Source of the DNA: an uncultured Oligoflexia bacterium
GTDB taxonomy: Bacteria > Bdellovibrionota > Bacteriovoracia > Bacteriovoracales > Bacteriovoracaceae
Length of the DNA stretch: 64,000 nt
Direction of reading: 5' to 3'
Assembly (NCBI GenBank): GCA_937120495.1
Contig: CAKZJW010000139.1
Coordinates: 18,538 to 82,537 of the forward strand
The notes beneath the pieces are model-generated. The model saw only the letters and a list, made by a program, of their open reading frames with translations, had not been told where the DNA came from and did not search any database. Position numbers and translations under genes: made by a program. Positions 37,314 through 47,093 of the stretch are shown in pieces (position 1 is the stretch's first letter; every line of letters starts with the position of its first letter).

Positions 37314-38403
37314 TGGTCAGAACCTCTATTCTATACATTTGAACCTTTTCTTCTCGAATTTCTTTTTCAAATGAATTTGTTATCTCTTTATAACCAGCTT
37401 TATTAGACTTTGGTATTCTTAAGTAATTTCTATTAACAACCAACGCTTCAGCAGATAAAGACGGCTTTATCTCTTGATAGAAATTTGTTTCAATTTCACC
37501 ACTAAAGTAAGAGGGGACATCAGATAGTGATATATAATCTAAATCTTCGTATTTCTTGATAGCTTCAATTAGATCACAGTTCTCATAGGTTACCTTGCAA
37601 CCTTTAAGTCGTTCTTTTATTTCTAAAAAATTTTCTTCTTTTGCTTCAATAAGATTTCCACTATCCCAAACTATTTCTCCATAGAAACAAAGTTGTAGGA
37701 AAAAGCTATTTTTAATAAGACCATTATAGAAAAGGTTATTAAAAGCTTTTGAGTAATATTGAAGATAAGAGTCTTCAACATTTTTTTGTATAAAGTCACC
37801 CTTGTACAAAAGAGCATTAAACATACTTTTATTACCGATTATTGCGACAAGAAGTTTCCACCTAAAAGTAGGAAATTCATTCATCATATATTTTCGTTGT
37901 TCATCAAGATCATCAAAGCTAAACATTTTTGTACGAACATTTTTTCCCATGACTTTTGAGACGATTTTACTAAAAAGAGAAAAGGTCTTTTCCCACTTTC
38001 CAATATATAAAACAGATTCCCATTTAAGCTCGGTAAATACGTTTTTAAAATAATTTGAGACTTCGCTCTCTAATTTCACGGATTCAAATAGGCTCTGCCT
38101 TTTATCTGTGAAGTCTTTTGCACTAAAAGGGGGATATCCCCAAAAGAGACAAAAATCTTCATAGCTAAATTCTTTATGTGTTTGCTCTCGAAGTTTAGCA
38201 AGATAAATTTGCTCAATCGAGAGATCAACACAAATAAGCTCTTCGGTTTGTTCCGCTATAAGAGGGAAGCAACGTGAGCCAGAGCCACAAACACTGAGAA
38301 TTCTCTTTGGGTTTGATTTACTTGTTAAACGACACTCAAATTCAGTATCTTCATTTGCTAGAGTGTAGTTTAGTTTTGAGAAAAATTTATTCGGTTTACT
38401 CAT
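37306..38403 (-). CDS. DUF3419/BtaA-like aminocarboxypropyl transferase
   Basis: Resembles S-adenosylmethionine:diacylglycerol 3-amino-3-carboxypropyl transferases (BtaA), which build the headgroup of betaine lipids. SAM motif I is ILSVCGSGS (residues 35-43), followed by the strand ending at ICVDLS (D60) and a helix typical of DUF3419. The length is 365 residues from ATG 38403, which has GAGG upstream. No BtaB-type N-methyltransferase is adjacent, so a betaine lipid cannot be assumed. It is co-transcribed with the P450. The acceptor may be a product of the neighbouring operon. Confidence 0.75.
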   Translation of the reverse strand: MSKPNKFFSKLNYTLANEDTEFECRLTSKSNPKRILSVCGSGSRCFPLIAEQTEELICVDLSIEQIYLAKLREQTHKEFSYEDFCLFWGYPPFSAKDFTDKRQSLFESVKLESEVSNYFKNVFTELKWESVLYIGKWEKTFSLFSKIVSKVMGKNVRTKMFSFDDLDEQRKYMMNEFPTFRWKLLVAIIGNKSMFNALLYKGDFIQKNVEDSYLQYYSKAFNNLFYNGLIKNSFFLQLCFYGEIVWDSGNLIEAKEENFLEIKERLKGCKVTYENCDLIEAIKKYEDLDYISLSDVPSYFSGEIETNFYQEIKPSLSAEALVVNRNYLRIPKSNKAGYKEITNSFEKEIREEKVQMYRIEVLTNE

Positions 38404-38442
38404 TAAGCTTGCCTCGAATTTTAAAAATAGTACTATTAAACA

Positions 38443-39096
38443 ATGAACTATATGACTCAGCATTTACTCGAAGCTATTGAAATCAATAAGCATCGACTCA
38501 GCCTCTACAGTGATCTTACTGGTAAAAGATCCCGCAAAGTCTCTAGAGCACTTATATATAGTGAAAGCTTTAGTTTATTATCGGCATTTACTCTCGATAA
38601 TATAGCTAAATTTTGGCAAAAACGTGGTGTTCCAGTGATGGTTCATGAGTTTATATCAATGGAGGAGATTCCTGAGTTTTCTAGCTCCTTTACTGATCAA
38701 ATTGGAATCACTGAGCAGTTTCCTAAGTTAAATACTCTTTCTATTCAGAATGATATTATGAAACTTTATCTAAAAAGTGAGTATAAGAAACTTGATATTT
38801 ATATTGAAAAGATATTGATGGATATGCAGGAGTTTTCAAAGCATTATTGTATGATCAGACATATCTTAGAGTCGGTTAGACGCTCTAATAATCTCGCTCA
38901 AATGCATATTGTAAAGGCAAAGGAACTTGGAGTATTAAGTCCAAAACTATTTTGTCATACTTTAATGCTTAGCCAGATTCTTATTATTCACAGTTCAAAG
39001 TTTCTCGATAAATGGGCCCATCCTATTCAAAAAGATGGTGTACCTATAATTTACCAAGATGTACCTTATATTGCTCCTACTCCAATTTCTTATTAA
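38443..39096 (+). CDS. Unknown protein embedded in the lipid cluster
   Basis: A 217-residue soluble, helix-rich protein that I do not recognise. It has no signal peptide or membrane helix. Conspicuous stretches are KRSRKVSRALIYSE near the N-terminus and WAHPIQKDGVPIIYQDVPY near the end. It is the only plus-strand gene inside a minus-strand biosynthetic block. It starts 39 nt from the divergent DUF3419 gene and its end overlaps the GNAT-like gene by 20 nt. No clear ribosome site is seen; a TTGCCT/TACTAT pair would place the transcript start at the ATG. Function unknown. Confidence 0.65.
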   Translation: MNYMTQHLLEAIEINKHRLSLYSDLTGKRSRKVSRALIYSESFSLLSAFTLDNIAKFWQKRGVPVMVHEFISMEEIPEFSSSFTDQIGITEQFPKLNTLSIQNDIMKLYLKSEYKKLDIYIEKILMDMQEFSKHYCMIRHILESVRRSNNLAQMHIVKAKELGVLSPKLFCHTLMLSQILIIHSSKFLDKWAHPIQKDGVPIIYQDVPYIAPTPISY

Positions 39097-40090
39097 GTAA
39101 TTTATAAAAATTTGTAGTTTGATTTTTTAATGAGAAAAATTTAATAAATCGACCGGAAGTATTACCTTCTCGAATACAGGCTCCACAAAAGCGTCTAATT
39201 CCATCAGAATATCCATCAAAGAAGCTTTTAAAGATTAAAGCTGGAGCGAAATACATCTTTCTGGCGCTAAGGCTTAAAACGAGTGTTTTTAGGACTAAAA
39301 CGTCATTGTCTAATATACTAAAGCAGTAACCTTGAAGCTTACCGTCTGGATCAAATAAAAGGTAGCTATACTTAGAGTCAACTTGTTTTGAAAAAGAGTA
39401 GAGAGTCTTTTGATATTGCTCTAGAGTTATATCCTCATAGAGGTCATTTCTAGAGAAACCAGATTTATTAAGCTCATAAAAGCTCTCAAGGAGAGCGTCG
39501 TCTTTAAAGTCAATTCTCTCAAGTCTCCAGCCTTGCTTTTTTGCCATGAGAATTGATGCATGTCCAATGAGATGTGTTTTTAAATTCATTGGAGCAATAG
39601 TACTTAAAAACTTCTTGTAATCGCTATATCCAAGATCTTTTGTGTGCTGGTAATACTCAATAGGCGTGTGGGGTTCCCAAAAATAGTTTTTTTCAAAACC
39701 TTCAACTTTAAAACGATTACTAAACCATATATTGATATCAATAGGGCCATAAAGATTGCTTAATTTATTTTCTTTTGACCACTTCTCTGAATGATCTAGT
39801 AAGGTCTTCAATATTTCTTTATTAGAAATGTCGTATTCAAGCATACCAAAAAAAGATGAATCCTCTCTGGCTTCTGTCTTATTGATTAGGATTCTTCCAG
39901 AGTCAATGCCATCAATACTTACAATAAATAACTCTTTTAATAATTTGGGAAAAAGAGCTAAAAAGCTTTTCTCATAAGAAGAGGGGGATAGCGTTCTCGT
40001 CTGATTGTGGGAGAGCTTCTTTGGAAGCGTTGTAAAGCGCTCAATAAAAAGATCTTTGTCTACAGTGCTAGAGAAGCTTTCAATCTTCAT
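39077..40090 (-). CDS. GNAT-like N-acyltransferase-fold protein
   Basis: About 337 residues resembling GNAT-fold proteins of the longer, duplicated type. An N-terminal half contains KENKLSNLYGPIDINIWFSNRF, a stretch I associate with GNAT proteins in lipid or siderophore contexts, and the second half has a KLQGYCFSILDNDVLVLKTLVLS strand pair before a final helix. The acetyl-CoA P-loop is not clear, so acyl donor and acceptor are unknown. The ATG at 40090 (or GTG at 40093) overlaps the stop of the dikinase-like gene. It is the last gene of the coupled operon. Confidence 0.6.
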   Translation of the reverse strand: MKIESFSSTVDKDLFIERFTTLPKKLSHNQTRTLSPSSYEKSFLALFPKLLKELFIVSIDGIDSGRILINKTEAREDSSFFGMLEYDISNKEILKTLLDHSEKWSKENKLSNLYGPIDINIWFSNRFKVEGFEKNYFWEPHTPIEYYQHTKDLGYSDYKKFLSTIAPMNLKTHLIGHASILMAKKQGWRLERIDFKDDALLESFYELNKSGFSRNDLYEDITLEQYQKTLYSFSKQVDSKYSYLLFDPDGKLQGYCFSILDNDVLVLKTLVLSLSARKMYFAPALIFKSFFDGYSDGIRRFCGACIREGNTSGRFIKFFSLKNQTTNFYKLLNKKLE

Positions 40091-42800
40091 CACAAACCCT
40101 TACTTCACCTGTTGTAGCATTTAATTCGACAGTATCACCGGTATTAAGTCTATCAATAAGCTCAGAGTCTATACCAACAATTGTCGGAACACCAAGCTCT
40201 CTTGCTATAACGGCAGAGTGAGAAAGGAGACTTCCTCTTTCTATAATCAATCCACCACAAAGTGGAAATAGAGGAACCCAACCGGGATCTGTTCTTTTTG
40301 TGACAAGAATTTCTCCGTTCATATTATTGGCTTCTTCAATTGTCTTTGCGACAACAACTTTTTTCTTTATTACACCAGGGCAACAAGAAGTTCCGTAGTA
40401 TAAATTGGGATCGTCACTCTTTTTGAATTTATTTTTAAGTAGATCTCCACTCATGATAACTTGAGTGTTGCTTAGACTTACACCATTTGCACCGAAGGTA
40501 ATAAATCGATCAGGTGGATCTTGTTCTTCAAAATATTGAGCGTATTCTTTTTTTCTGATCTTTGCGACTTCTTTGAAATTTAGGTATTCACTTTTTCCTT
40601 CAATAAAATCAAAAATCTCTTTTGCTGTTAAGTAAAAGGCATCTTCAGATTTTTCAATAATATCCAAAGCCTCTAGGTGACTTGCGATTGTTTTAAAAAT
40701 ACGTCTTGAAATCCCAAAAGATTTACTACGCAAGAAACGAAGGTTTTCTCTATTTTTAACAAAAAAACGAGCTTTATTTAAAACCCAATAAAAGATAATC
40801 CTCTTTAAGCCTGAGAGTTGAGAGTTAACAATTGATTCTGCTTTTTCCTTTATCTCTACTTCATTCTGATGCATTTTTTCAACACTATAACTTTTAGTCT
40901 TAATATAATTTCTTATATTATCGATTATAAAGCTTGGATTAGAATGAAGATCTTCTCCTTCAAGTTTTTGTTCATGATTACATCTAAAACCATATTTGAT
41001 TAAATAGTCTTCCAGATCATTTTTAAATTTAAAAGGTAACTTATTTTCTTTTTTGTGAATTAAGATTTCTTCTGTTGATGTATTTGCAAAATATTCTTTA
41101 AGTGTTGCATCTTGATCATACTCAGAAGCAATCTTCATCAAAGTAAGAGTTGGAAGGGTAGAGTCAACCTCTCCTTGACCACAAAGAAGGTCATTTTGAA
41201 GATGGGCAGAGTCACCATCCGTTTTTATCCACTTCTCAACGAGACTTTTAAGTGTACCAAAAAAGACCATAACGAGAAAGTCATTTATGATAGGAGCATT
41301 CCAATTATAAGAAACCGTGTCATTCCATCTTTCAAAATAGGCTTTTAATTCTCTTAAGCTTTTCTTTGAAAAATCTATTGAGAAGTACTCATTATAAATC
41401 GTATCAAACATTAAACGAAAGTCTTTGGTGATTGTTTTTATATAAAGAAAGTTTTTAAAAAATCCACCAAATACAAATAGCTTTCTAAAAAATGTGTATT
41501 TTGGAGATTTATCAACAAAATCAAGAAGTCCTTGTTGCTCTTGGCTCAACTCCTCTTGAACTCCCATCATCGTCTCCATGAAACCTTTGTTTGAGGAAGA
41601 ACCAGGGAAAAGAAATAAAAGCTTATACCAGTTTATTAAATTATAATAAACTCGACCTCTAATATGGCCAAGCATATTTACAAACGCTTCATCGTTGTCA
41701 GTAATAATATTTTCTGGAACACCAATAAGGCGACAAGTTTGACGATAAACGATTGCATAGGCTTCTTTAGTCAGAGAGAAGGTTAGTGGAAGGGTAATTC
41801 CAGCAAAAGATTCAACAATATTTGAGTTGTCCCACAGAGTGGCTTCATCTCCATTAATCTTTGAATCGTAAAAAGATAGAGGAGGACAATTTGTTATTGG
41901 CCTCATTTGTACAAGATAGAGTTCATGGTCTTCAATGGCCCATTCTAGATCTAGAGGACAACCTTGTTTTTTTTCAAGCTCTATTGCAAGACTAGCTAAC
42001 TTTTGAATATTTTTTTCATCTATACTGAGTTTTGTCTGTCTTTCATCTTCAAGTTCTTTTTTTAAGATTCCAGATTGATCATTTTTAATAAAGTAAGATT
42101 CTTTTTGTGCAATATCGGCTTCAAAGCTATTTTTAAGACGGCTAAAAAGGATTTTGTCTGAATCTAGCTCCCCACTAACAAGACCTTCACATTGCCCATA
42201 CACTGATTCAATAATAATATTGTCTCTATCTATGAAATCAATTGGGTTTCTTGTGAATAAAACACCTGATGAGTCTGAGTTTATCATCTTTTGGACAATG
42301 ACACCCATTTGAATATTAGAGCTGAGTCCATTTTTTAAACGATAACTTAAACATCTTTCTGAAAATGCAGAAGCCCAGCAATTTATAATTGATCTTTCAA
42401 TTTGAGCATCTGTTTTTTGAAAAAGAAAACTAGAGAACATTCCCGCAAAAGAATGATCAGCAGAGTCTTCATCAAGGCCAGAGGAGCGAACAGCAACATT
42501 GAGGTTTGATAGACCATTTTCTTTTAAAAAGCTCGAGAGTTTTTCTTTTTGCTCGTTTGAAAAGGAAATATTTTCAAATACAGATTGTATTCTTTTCGCA
42601 TCATCACTTGGAGACTCAGTTAATTTTAATTTTGTCCCCAAATTGTTTTGTGAGATAAAATCTTGAAAAAAATCATCTGCTATTACTAGAAATTGAGGAA
42701 TAGGGCAGCCCTGATCGAGAAGCTTTTTGAGGTTTTTTGCTTTACCTCCACCTTGTTGTTCAATTTCTAAAAAACTGTCATTTTGAGTAAGTATTTTCAC
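40080..42800 (-). CDS. Rifampicin-phosphotransferase-like ATP dikinase
   Basis: A 906-residue enzyme of the PEP-synthase/dikinase superfamily. N-terminal ATP-grasp domain: LNVAVRSSGLDEDSADHSFAGMF, GVLFTRNPID, and LDLEWAIEDHELYLVQMRPIT at about residue 300. A large helical middle domain follows. The C-terminal swivelling domain has LSHSAVIARELGVPTIVG with the phospho-acceptor His at about residue 861. The TIM-barrel PEP-binding domain of PpsA/PPDK is absent, so the layout is that of rifampicin phosphotransferase: ATP phosphorylates the His, which then phosphorylates a small molecule. GTG start with GTGA overlap with the previous gene. The acceptor is unknown, possibly a lipid or prenyl alcohol. 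Confidence 0.85.
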   Translation of the reverse strand: MKILTQNDSFLEIEQQGGGKAKNLKKLLDQGCPIPQFLVIADDFFQDFISQNNLGTKLKLTESPSDDAKRIQSVFENISFSNEQKEKLSSFLKENGLSNLNVAVRSSGLDEDSADHSFAGMFSSFLFQKTDAQIERSIINCWASAFSERCLSYRLKNGLSSNIQMGVIVQKMINSDSSGVLFTRNPIDFIDRDNIIIESVYGQCEGLVSGELDSDKILFSRLKNSFEADIAQKESYFIKNDQSGILKKELEDERQTKLSIDEKNIQKLASLAIELEKKQGCPLDLEWAIEDHELYLVQMRPITNCPPLSFYDSKINGDEATLWDNSNIVESFAGITLPLTFSLTKEAYAIVYRQTCRLIGVPENIITDNDEAFVNMLGHIRGRVYYNLINWYKLLFLFPGSSSNKGFMETMMGVQEELSQEQQGLLDFVDKSPKYTFFRKLFVFGGFFKNFLYIKTITKDFRLMFDTIYNEYFSIDFSKKSLRELKAYFERWNDTVSYNWNAPIINDFLVMVFFGTLKSLVEKWIKTDGDSAHLQNDLLCGQGEVDSTLPTLTLMKIASEYDQDATLKEYFANTSTEEILIHKKENKLPFKFKNDLEDYLIKYGFRCNHEQKLEGEDLHSNPSFIIDNIRNYIKTKSYSVEKMHQNEVEIKEKAESIVNSQLSGLKRIIFYWVLNKARFFVKNRENLRFLRSKSFGISRRIFKTIASHLEALDIIEKSEDAFYLTAKEIFDFIEGKSEYLNFKEVAKIRKKEYAQYFEEQDPPDRFITFGANGVSLSNTQVIMSGDLLKNKFKKSDDPNLYYGTSCCPGVIKKKVVVAKTIEEANNMNGEILVTKRTDPGWVPLFPLCGGLIIERGSLLSHSAVIARELGVPTIVGIDSELIDRLNTGDTVELNATTGEVRVCDED

Positions 42801-45061
42801 TTAACAAGCTCCGATAGTGGAATAAGCCAAAGGCCGTAAATAATATTAAGAGTAATGATTCCTTCAAACACTTTGTATTTGTTTTCATTTTTATAAATAT
42901 AAAGTTGTCCGAGTGTTAGAAGAATATAAGGGATAAGAACCCATAGACATTTGTCTAACGCAATTCCTGCTATAACACCCATAATTAATAGTAAGTTTAT
43001 AGCAATATGTGTTTTTAGCTTTTTGTAATGAACGAGATAAGTTCCAAGTATTGGGTCTGCTTCTGGGTTCATTTTTCTTCCAACTTCAAAAGAAAAGAAC
43101 GTACTTAGTATCAGAATTGAAAAATATATTGCTCGAGAAGAAAAAGCATCCTCTGGGCTTATTAGAGCAATCATAAATAAAGCTGCCGGTATAATAATAA
43201 TTTGATGGCTAATTGCATAGATAAAAGGAAACTTTGCAAGATTTGGTATGAAAAACTCTTTATACATTAAAAATAGCCATAGGGTTGCTAGTAGAAACAT
43301 ACCACCTGCGATTGGATTAAAAATCGTAAAGCTTAAAATACTGATGAGAACAAGCGCAGCAAAGAAAGATGAGATTAGTTTTTTTACAGTTGTGACTGAT
43401 ATTAATCCTCTTGGAAGGGGTCTATCTGGATGTGCTATCTTATCCTTTTCATAATCTTTATACTCATCCATAAATCTAAGTTCCATAATAAATATAATAA
43501 ATGAAACGCAAATAAATATTTGTCCAACTAGAGATGCCTGCTTTTCAATTAAAAACTGTGTACTCATTAATAGACCAATTGCTAAGATTATATTAGGGAC
43601 TAGGGGGGTACGTTCATTAATAAACTTTATTATATCTTTCATGTAAACACCTCTTTCTATGCTTTGTTCTCTATCGATTCTGGCACGATGCCTTGGATCT
43701 CGAATGATTTTTCGATTTATTATGTTTTTTATACTTGGAAATTTATTTTGTATTTCTTCTTTATGCTCAAGAACGCTTTCACCATAAAGAGTAAGTACAC
43801 CTTCTTCATTTTTAATAAAAGAGTGACTCGACTGAGTGATATTATAAACTCCTTGCTCGGTTTGAAATTCTTCTCCACTTTGAAAGTCTCGTCCTTGATA
43901 GAGTAGCCCCTCAGCTGTTGTGTGAATCTTATCTCCCATATTATGCCAAGTGACTCCGTCTATGAGCTCTTTATTCTTTTTATTTGCGATTGGGTCATTC
44001 TCATACATTGGAGAGACGTGCATACCACTAACCCAGAGTATCTCTTCTTTTGTTTTAAGAGTGATTTCTTTTATCGGTTCCCCAAGATAGAGAGTCTGAA
44101 AATAATTGTTTTTTTCACTAAGCTTGACTGCAGTATCTAGATCAATCATTGAAACTGGTTCTGCTTCAGTCGATCCATAAAGTAGTGTCATTTTTGTATT
44201 GGGCCACTTATTTAACGCTTTTTTATAAAGCTTATTATCACCTAAAGCTCCACCGACAAATAAAAAATCGAGATCTATATTATGGGTGTTTTTTATCAGC
44301 CTCTCTAGAAAATTAGGTCCACAAGCTGAAGTATCTACTTTAAATTCTTCTGGAAGCTTGTCTAAGCTTTTTAAAATCTTCTTATCCCAAGAAGAGGGGA
44401 TAATCATGCTTCCTTTTCCAAGTGTAATATTTAAAAGTACAACATTTGTGAATACTGTTAAGTCTAGTTTGTTTGCTTTATCATACGAGACATACTTGCT
44501 AAGGATTTCAGCTTGGTCTACTAAATACTGATGCTTTCTATGAACCCCTTTAGGCTCTCCTGTCGTACCTGTCGTAAAGGTAAGTATTGCGTGAAAATCT
44601 TCTTCAACATCTAAAACTTCTAAGGAATCATTTTTATTGAGTTTAATACTCTCAAGAGAGCTTGAAGAAAATTTATGTTTTATACTTCTAAATTCCTTCG
44701 ATTTAAGAAGAACTAGCTTTCCCAGAGTGCCTGTAATAACTCCTTTTGGAGGAGTTCGTCTCATAAGAGCATTTATATTATTCGCTTTCATCCATGGCTC
44801 AATAATCATGAGCTTTATACCAAGCCCTAAAGCACCTAGAATATATGCATAGAGATTCGCTGATGGTTGTTCAAATAATAGAAGAATATCTCCAGTTTTA
44901 TATCCCTTTGATAATAAGTGTTTTTGTGCCTTTATCGAATTATTATGAAGATCTTTAAAACTAGTTGCTTTATCTAAAGAGGAGAGGCCTTTGTAAAAAA
45001 TTATTGCAGGCTTATCACTTTGACAGTCTTTATTATTTAAATAACGATTTAAACAATTCAT
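42797..45061 (-). CDS. AMP-dependent ligase fused to UbiA-type prenyltransferase
   Basis: A 754-residue two-domain protein. Residues 1-465 are an adenylate-forming ligase: ATP-binding TFTTGTTGEPKG (161-172), LLYGSTEAEP (about 294-302) and NMGDKIH (D377). The domain ends in a DPRHRARID segment that recalls OleC-like ligases, with Arg where Lys is usual. Residues 480-754 carry about seven membrane helices and the UbiA prenyl-diphosphate motif DEYKDYEKD (532-540) followed by PDRPLPRG. The second acidic UbiA motif is less clear. It could activate an acyl or aromatic acid and couple it to a prenyl chain. It starts 1 nt after the preceding stop. Confidence 0.85.
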   Translation of the reverse strand: MNCLNRYLNNKDCQSDKPAIIFYKGLSSLDKATSFKDLHNNSIKAQKHLLSKGYKTGDILLLFEQPSANLYAYILGALGLGIKLMIIEPWMKANNINALMRRTPPKGVITGTLGKLVLLKSKEFRSIKHKFSSSSLESIKLNKNDSLEVLDVEEDFHAILTFTTGTTGEPKGVHRKHQYLVDQAEILSKYVSYDKANKLDLTVFTNVVLLNITLGKGSMIIPSSWDKKILKSLDKLPEEFKVDTSACGPNFLERLIKNTHNIDLDFLFVGGALGDNKLYKKALNKWPNTKMTLLYGSTEAEPVSMIDLDTAVKLSEKNNYFQTLYLGEPIKEITLKTKEEILWVSGMHVSPMYENDPIANKKNKELIDGVTWHNMGDKIHTTAEGLLYQGRDFQSGEEFQTEQGVYNITQSSHSFIKNEEGVLTLYGESVLEHKEEIQNKFPSIKNIINRKIIRDPRHRARIDREQSIERGVYMKDIIKFINERTPLVPNIILAIGLLMSTQFLIEKQASLVGQIFICVSFIIFIMELRFMDEYKDYEKDKIAHPDRPLPRGLISVTTVKKLISSFFAALVLISILSFTIFNPIAGGMFLLATLWLFLMYKEFFIPNLAKFPFIYAISHQIIIIPAALFMIALISPEDAFSSRAIYFSILILSTFFSFEVGRKMNPEADPILGTYLVHYKKLKTHIAINLLLIMGVIAGIALDKCLWVLIPYILLTLGQLYIYKNENKYKVFEGIITLNIIYGLWLIPLSELVK

Positions 45062-45062
45062 A

Positions 45063-47093
45063 TTAAGCTCTTTTCTTTAATGCATGTTCTTTGCAAAGCT
45101 CAATTTCTTCATCTGTTATTTCTGACTTGTGACCCATAATTGATGAAAGCTTTAACCCATGCTTTCGAGCGAGCTCATCAATTTTATAAACGTTTTTATA
45201 GCTTATTTCACGAGACATACTGAAGGATTCAAAGAGATTTTCCATCGCAAGAAGTGCCGTCTCAGCTAAACAGGCATAAACTGTTTTCCCCTGAAGCCCA
45301 ATATCGATATTAAATTCCACATCACCGGGAAGTTCAACCTCTCCACTTGCTATAACTAAAACATCAGGACGTTTTCTTGCGTCCTCTTGTGAAATATCAA
45401 AGGGTCTTGATACATCACAAATTACACAACCTGGTTTTACTTTTTCAATATCAAGAATCTTCTTACCTTGAGCACTTGTCGTTGTTATAACAAGGTCTGC
45501 TTCGTGTAAAAAGTCATCAGGATTTGTTGTGTAAGATATATCGCAATCAGGAGAAAGTTCTTCTATTTCTTTCTTTAGATCAATTAGCTTATAAGCTTTT
45601 GGTGCAACGATAATAACTTTTTCCCAACTTCTAGATAAAACTTTCGAATTTACTTTACCTATACTCCCAGTGGCACCAACAATCATTACTGTCCCAAGAT
45701 ATTTTTTCTTTTTAATTTCTACAAAGTTAAGTTTATCTACTGCGTAAGCCGCAGCCCATAGAGTCGCTGCAGCTGAAAGAGAGTTTCCTGTTGTTACTGG
45801 AATTGGGCTGTGTTTATTTACAGTAACCCCTGCATCGCCAAAAACTTTTGTATAAGCACCAAGTCCAATAATTTGATTACCTCTTTGATCAGCTTTTTTA
45901 GTTATATCGATTAATTTTTGATACATTTTCTTTTTTGATTTACTCATCATGACTTTTGGCGTTTCTGTTACGGCATATATATCACCTATCGCCATCGTTC
46001 CGTCATGCTCACTTTTAATCCCTTTAATCTGCCCATAATGAAAACTTGGCAGTGTAGAGGAGACCCTCTCAATATTGTCTCTAATAAATTTACTTTTTTG
46101 AAGAAGTTTACTTCCTGGTATTTTGAATAAATCCTTAGAACTTAGTGGGTGAATGACAAAGGCAAATTTATTTGGGGTCGTTATATCATTATTTAATACT
46201 TCTGCTTTCGGAGTAAGCTGAAGCTCTTCAATATAACTAATCATCTCTTTTTGAGTTAGAGGAGTGTTTTCATCTTTTAAGACTTGAAAGAGAGCTTCAA
46301 GTTCAGTCATCGTACTAAAATGTTCTATCTCAAAGTTTGCAGAACATTGATATATTCGACCAACGTTTTTCTCTTTTAAAATTTCTCTTGCACTTTCTGT
46401 TAGATTTTCAACAATAACTGTTTTTCCATTTAAGTCTGGAAGGTTTATATATGAAAGTTGGGTTGAGTTTAAAATATAAATATCACTATCATAAAACTCT
46501 TTAAATACTGGAGTTTTCTTAAGTATTGGAGTATCAAAGTCACAACTATTGTATTTTGTAATACTTCTTGAGGTAAAAAAATGAATTGTTTTTTCTATAA
46601 ACTTATTTAATGACTTAGGAGATTTTATTAGCAGAGGGATTCCAGTTGCAAAGTATATATCAGCAAAGCGAAATTTTACATCATGAGATTTTAACTCCTC
46701 AATCATGTAGTGTTGTACAAAACCGCTGAAGAATGAAACTTCCTTGTTCTTGAAAAGATTTGGTTCTTTTTTTAAAAATTTATTTAAAGCCCATGGAATT
46801 AAAATTCGTCTAAGTTCTGTTCCATCTAAAACGGGAGTAGGGTAAGCAATTTCTCTGAACTCAGATAGAAGAGGGTGGGAATACTCTGTACCATTAATTT
46901 GAATTGAATTAGGAAGTCCTGCGATTGTTATCGCATCTGCACTACCTCTAAATTCTTTTAAAAGACCTTTTATGAGCTCGACGTTGAAGTCAACACCAAG
47001 GATTTTTACTCTAATATCTTTATTTAGAATTTTATAGGTAATGTCTTTATTATTCTCAGCACTATCCATGGTGATGTGAATAATTTCTTTCAT
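45063..47093 (-). CDS. Acyl-ACP-reductase-like protein with long N-terminal extension
   Basis: 676 residues from ATG 47093 (its A overlaps the preceding TGA). The C-terminal 360 residues resemble cyanobacterial long-chain acyl-ACP reductase (AAR): FVIHPLSS, LGAYTKVFGDAG, PVTTGNSLSAAA, the Rossmann loop GATGSIGK (about 473) and, decisively, ACLAETALL at about 607-615, matching the ACFAEA motif whose Cys (294 in Synechococcus) is the acyl-binding nucleophile. This implies NADPH reduction of an acyl thioester to a fatty aldehyde. The N-terminal 300 residues, with IAGLPNSIQINGTEY, are unrecognised and absent from cyanobacterial AAR. Confidence 0.78.
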   Translation of the reverse strand: MKEIIHITMDSAENNKDITYKILNKDIRVKILGVDFNVELIKGLLKEFRGSADAITIAGLPNSIQINGTEYSHPLLSEFREIAYPTPVLDGTELRRILIPWALNKFLKKEPNLFKNKEVSFFSGFVQHYMIEELKSHDVKFRFADIYFATGIPLLIKSPKSLNKFIEKTIHFFTSRSITKYNSCDFDTPILKKTPVFKEFYDSDIYILNSTQLSYINLPDLNGKTVIVENLTESAREILKEKNVGRIYQCSANFEIEHFSTMTELEALFQVLKDENTPLTQKEMISYIEELQLTPKAEVLNNDITTPNKFAFVIHPLSSKDLFKIPGSKLLQKSKFIRDNIERVSSTLPSFHYGQIKGIKSEHDGTMAIGDIYAVTETPKVMMSKSKKKMYQKLIDITKKADQRGNQIIGLGAYTKVFGDAGVTVNKHSPIPVTTGNSLSAAATLWAAAYAVDKLNFVEIKKKKYLGTVMIVGATGSIGKVNSKVLSRSWEKVIIVAPKAYKLIDLKKEIEELSPDCDISYTTNPDDFLHEADLVITTTSAQGKKILDIEKVKPGCVICDVSRPFDISQEDARKRPDVLVIASGEVELPGDVEFNIDIGLQGKTVYACLAETALLAMENLFESFSMSREISYKNVYKIDELARKHGLKLSSIMGHKSEITDEEIELCKEHALKKRA

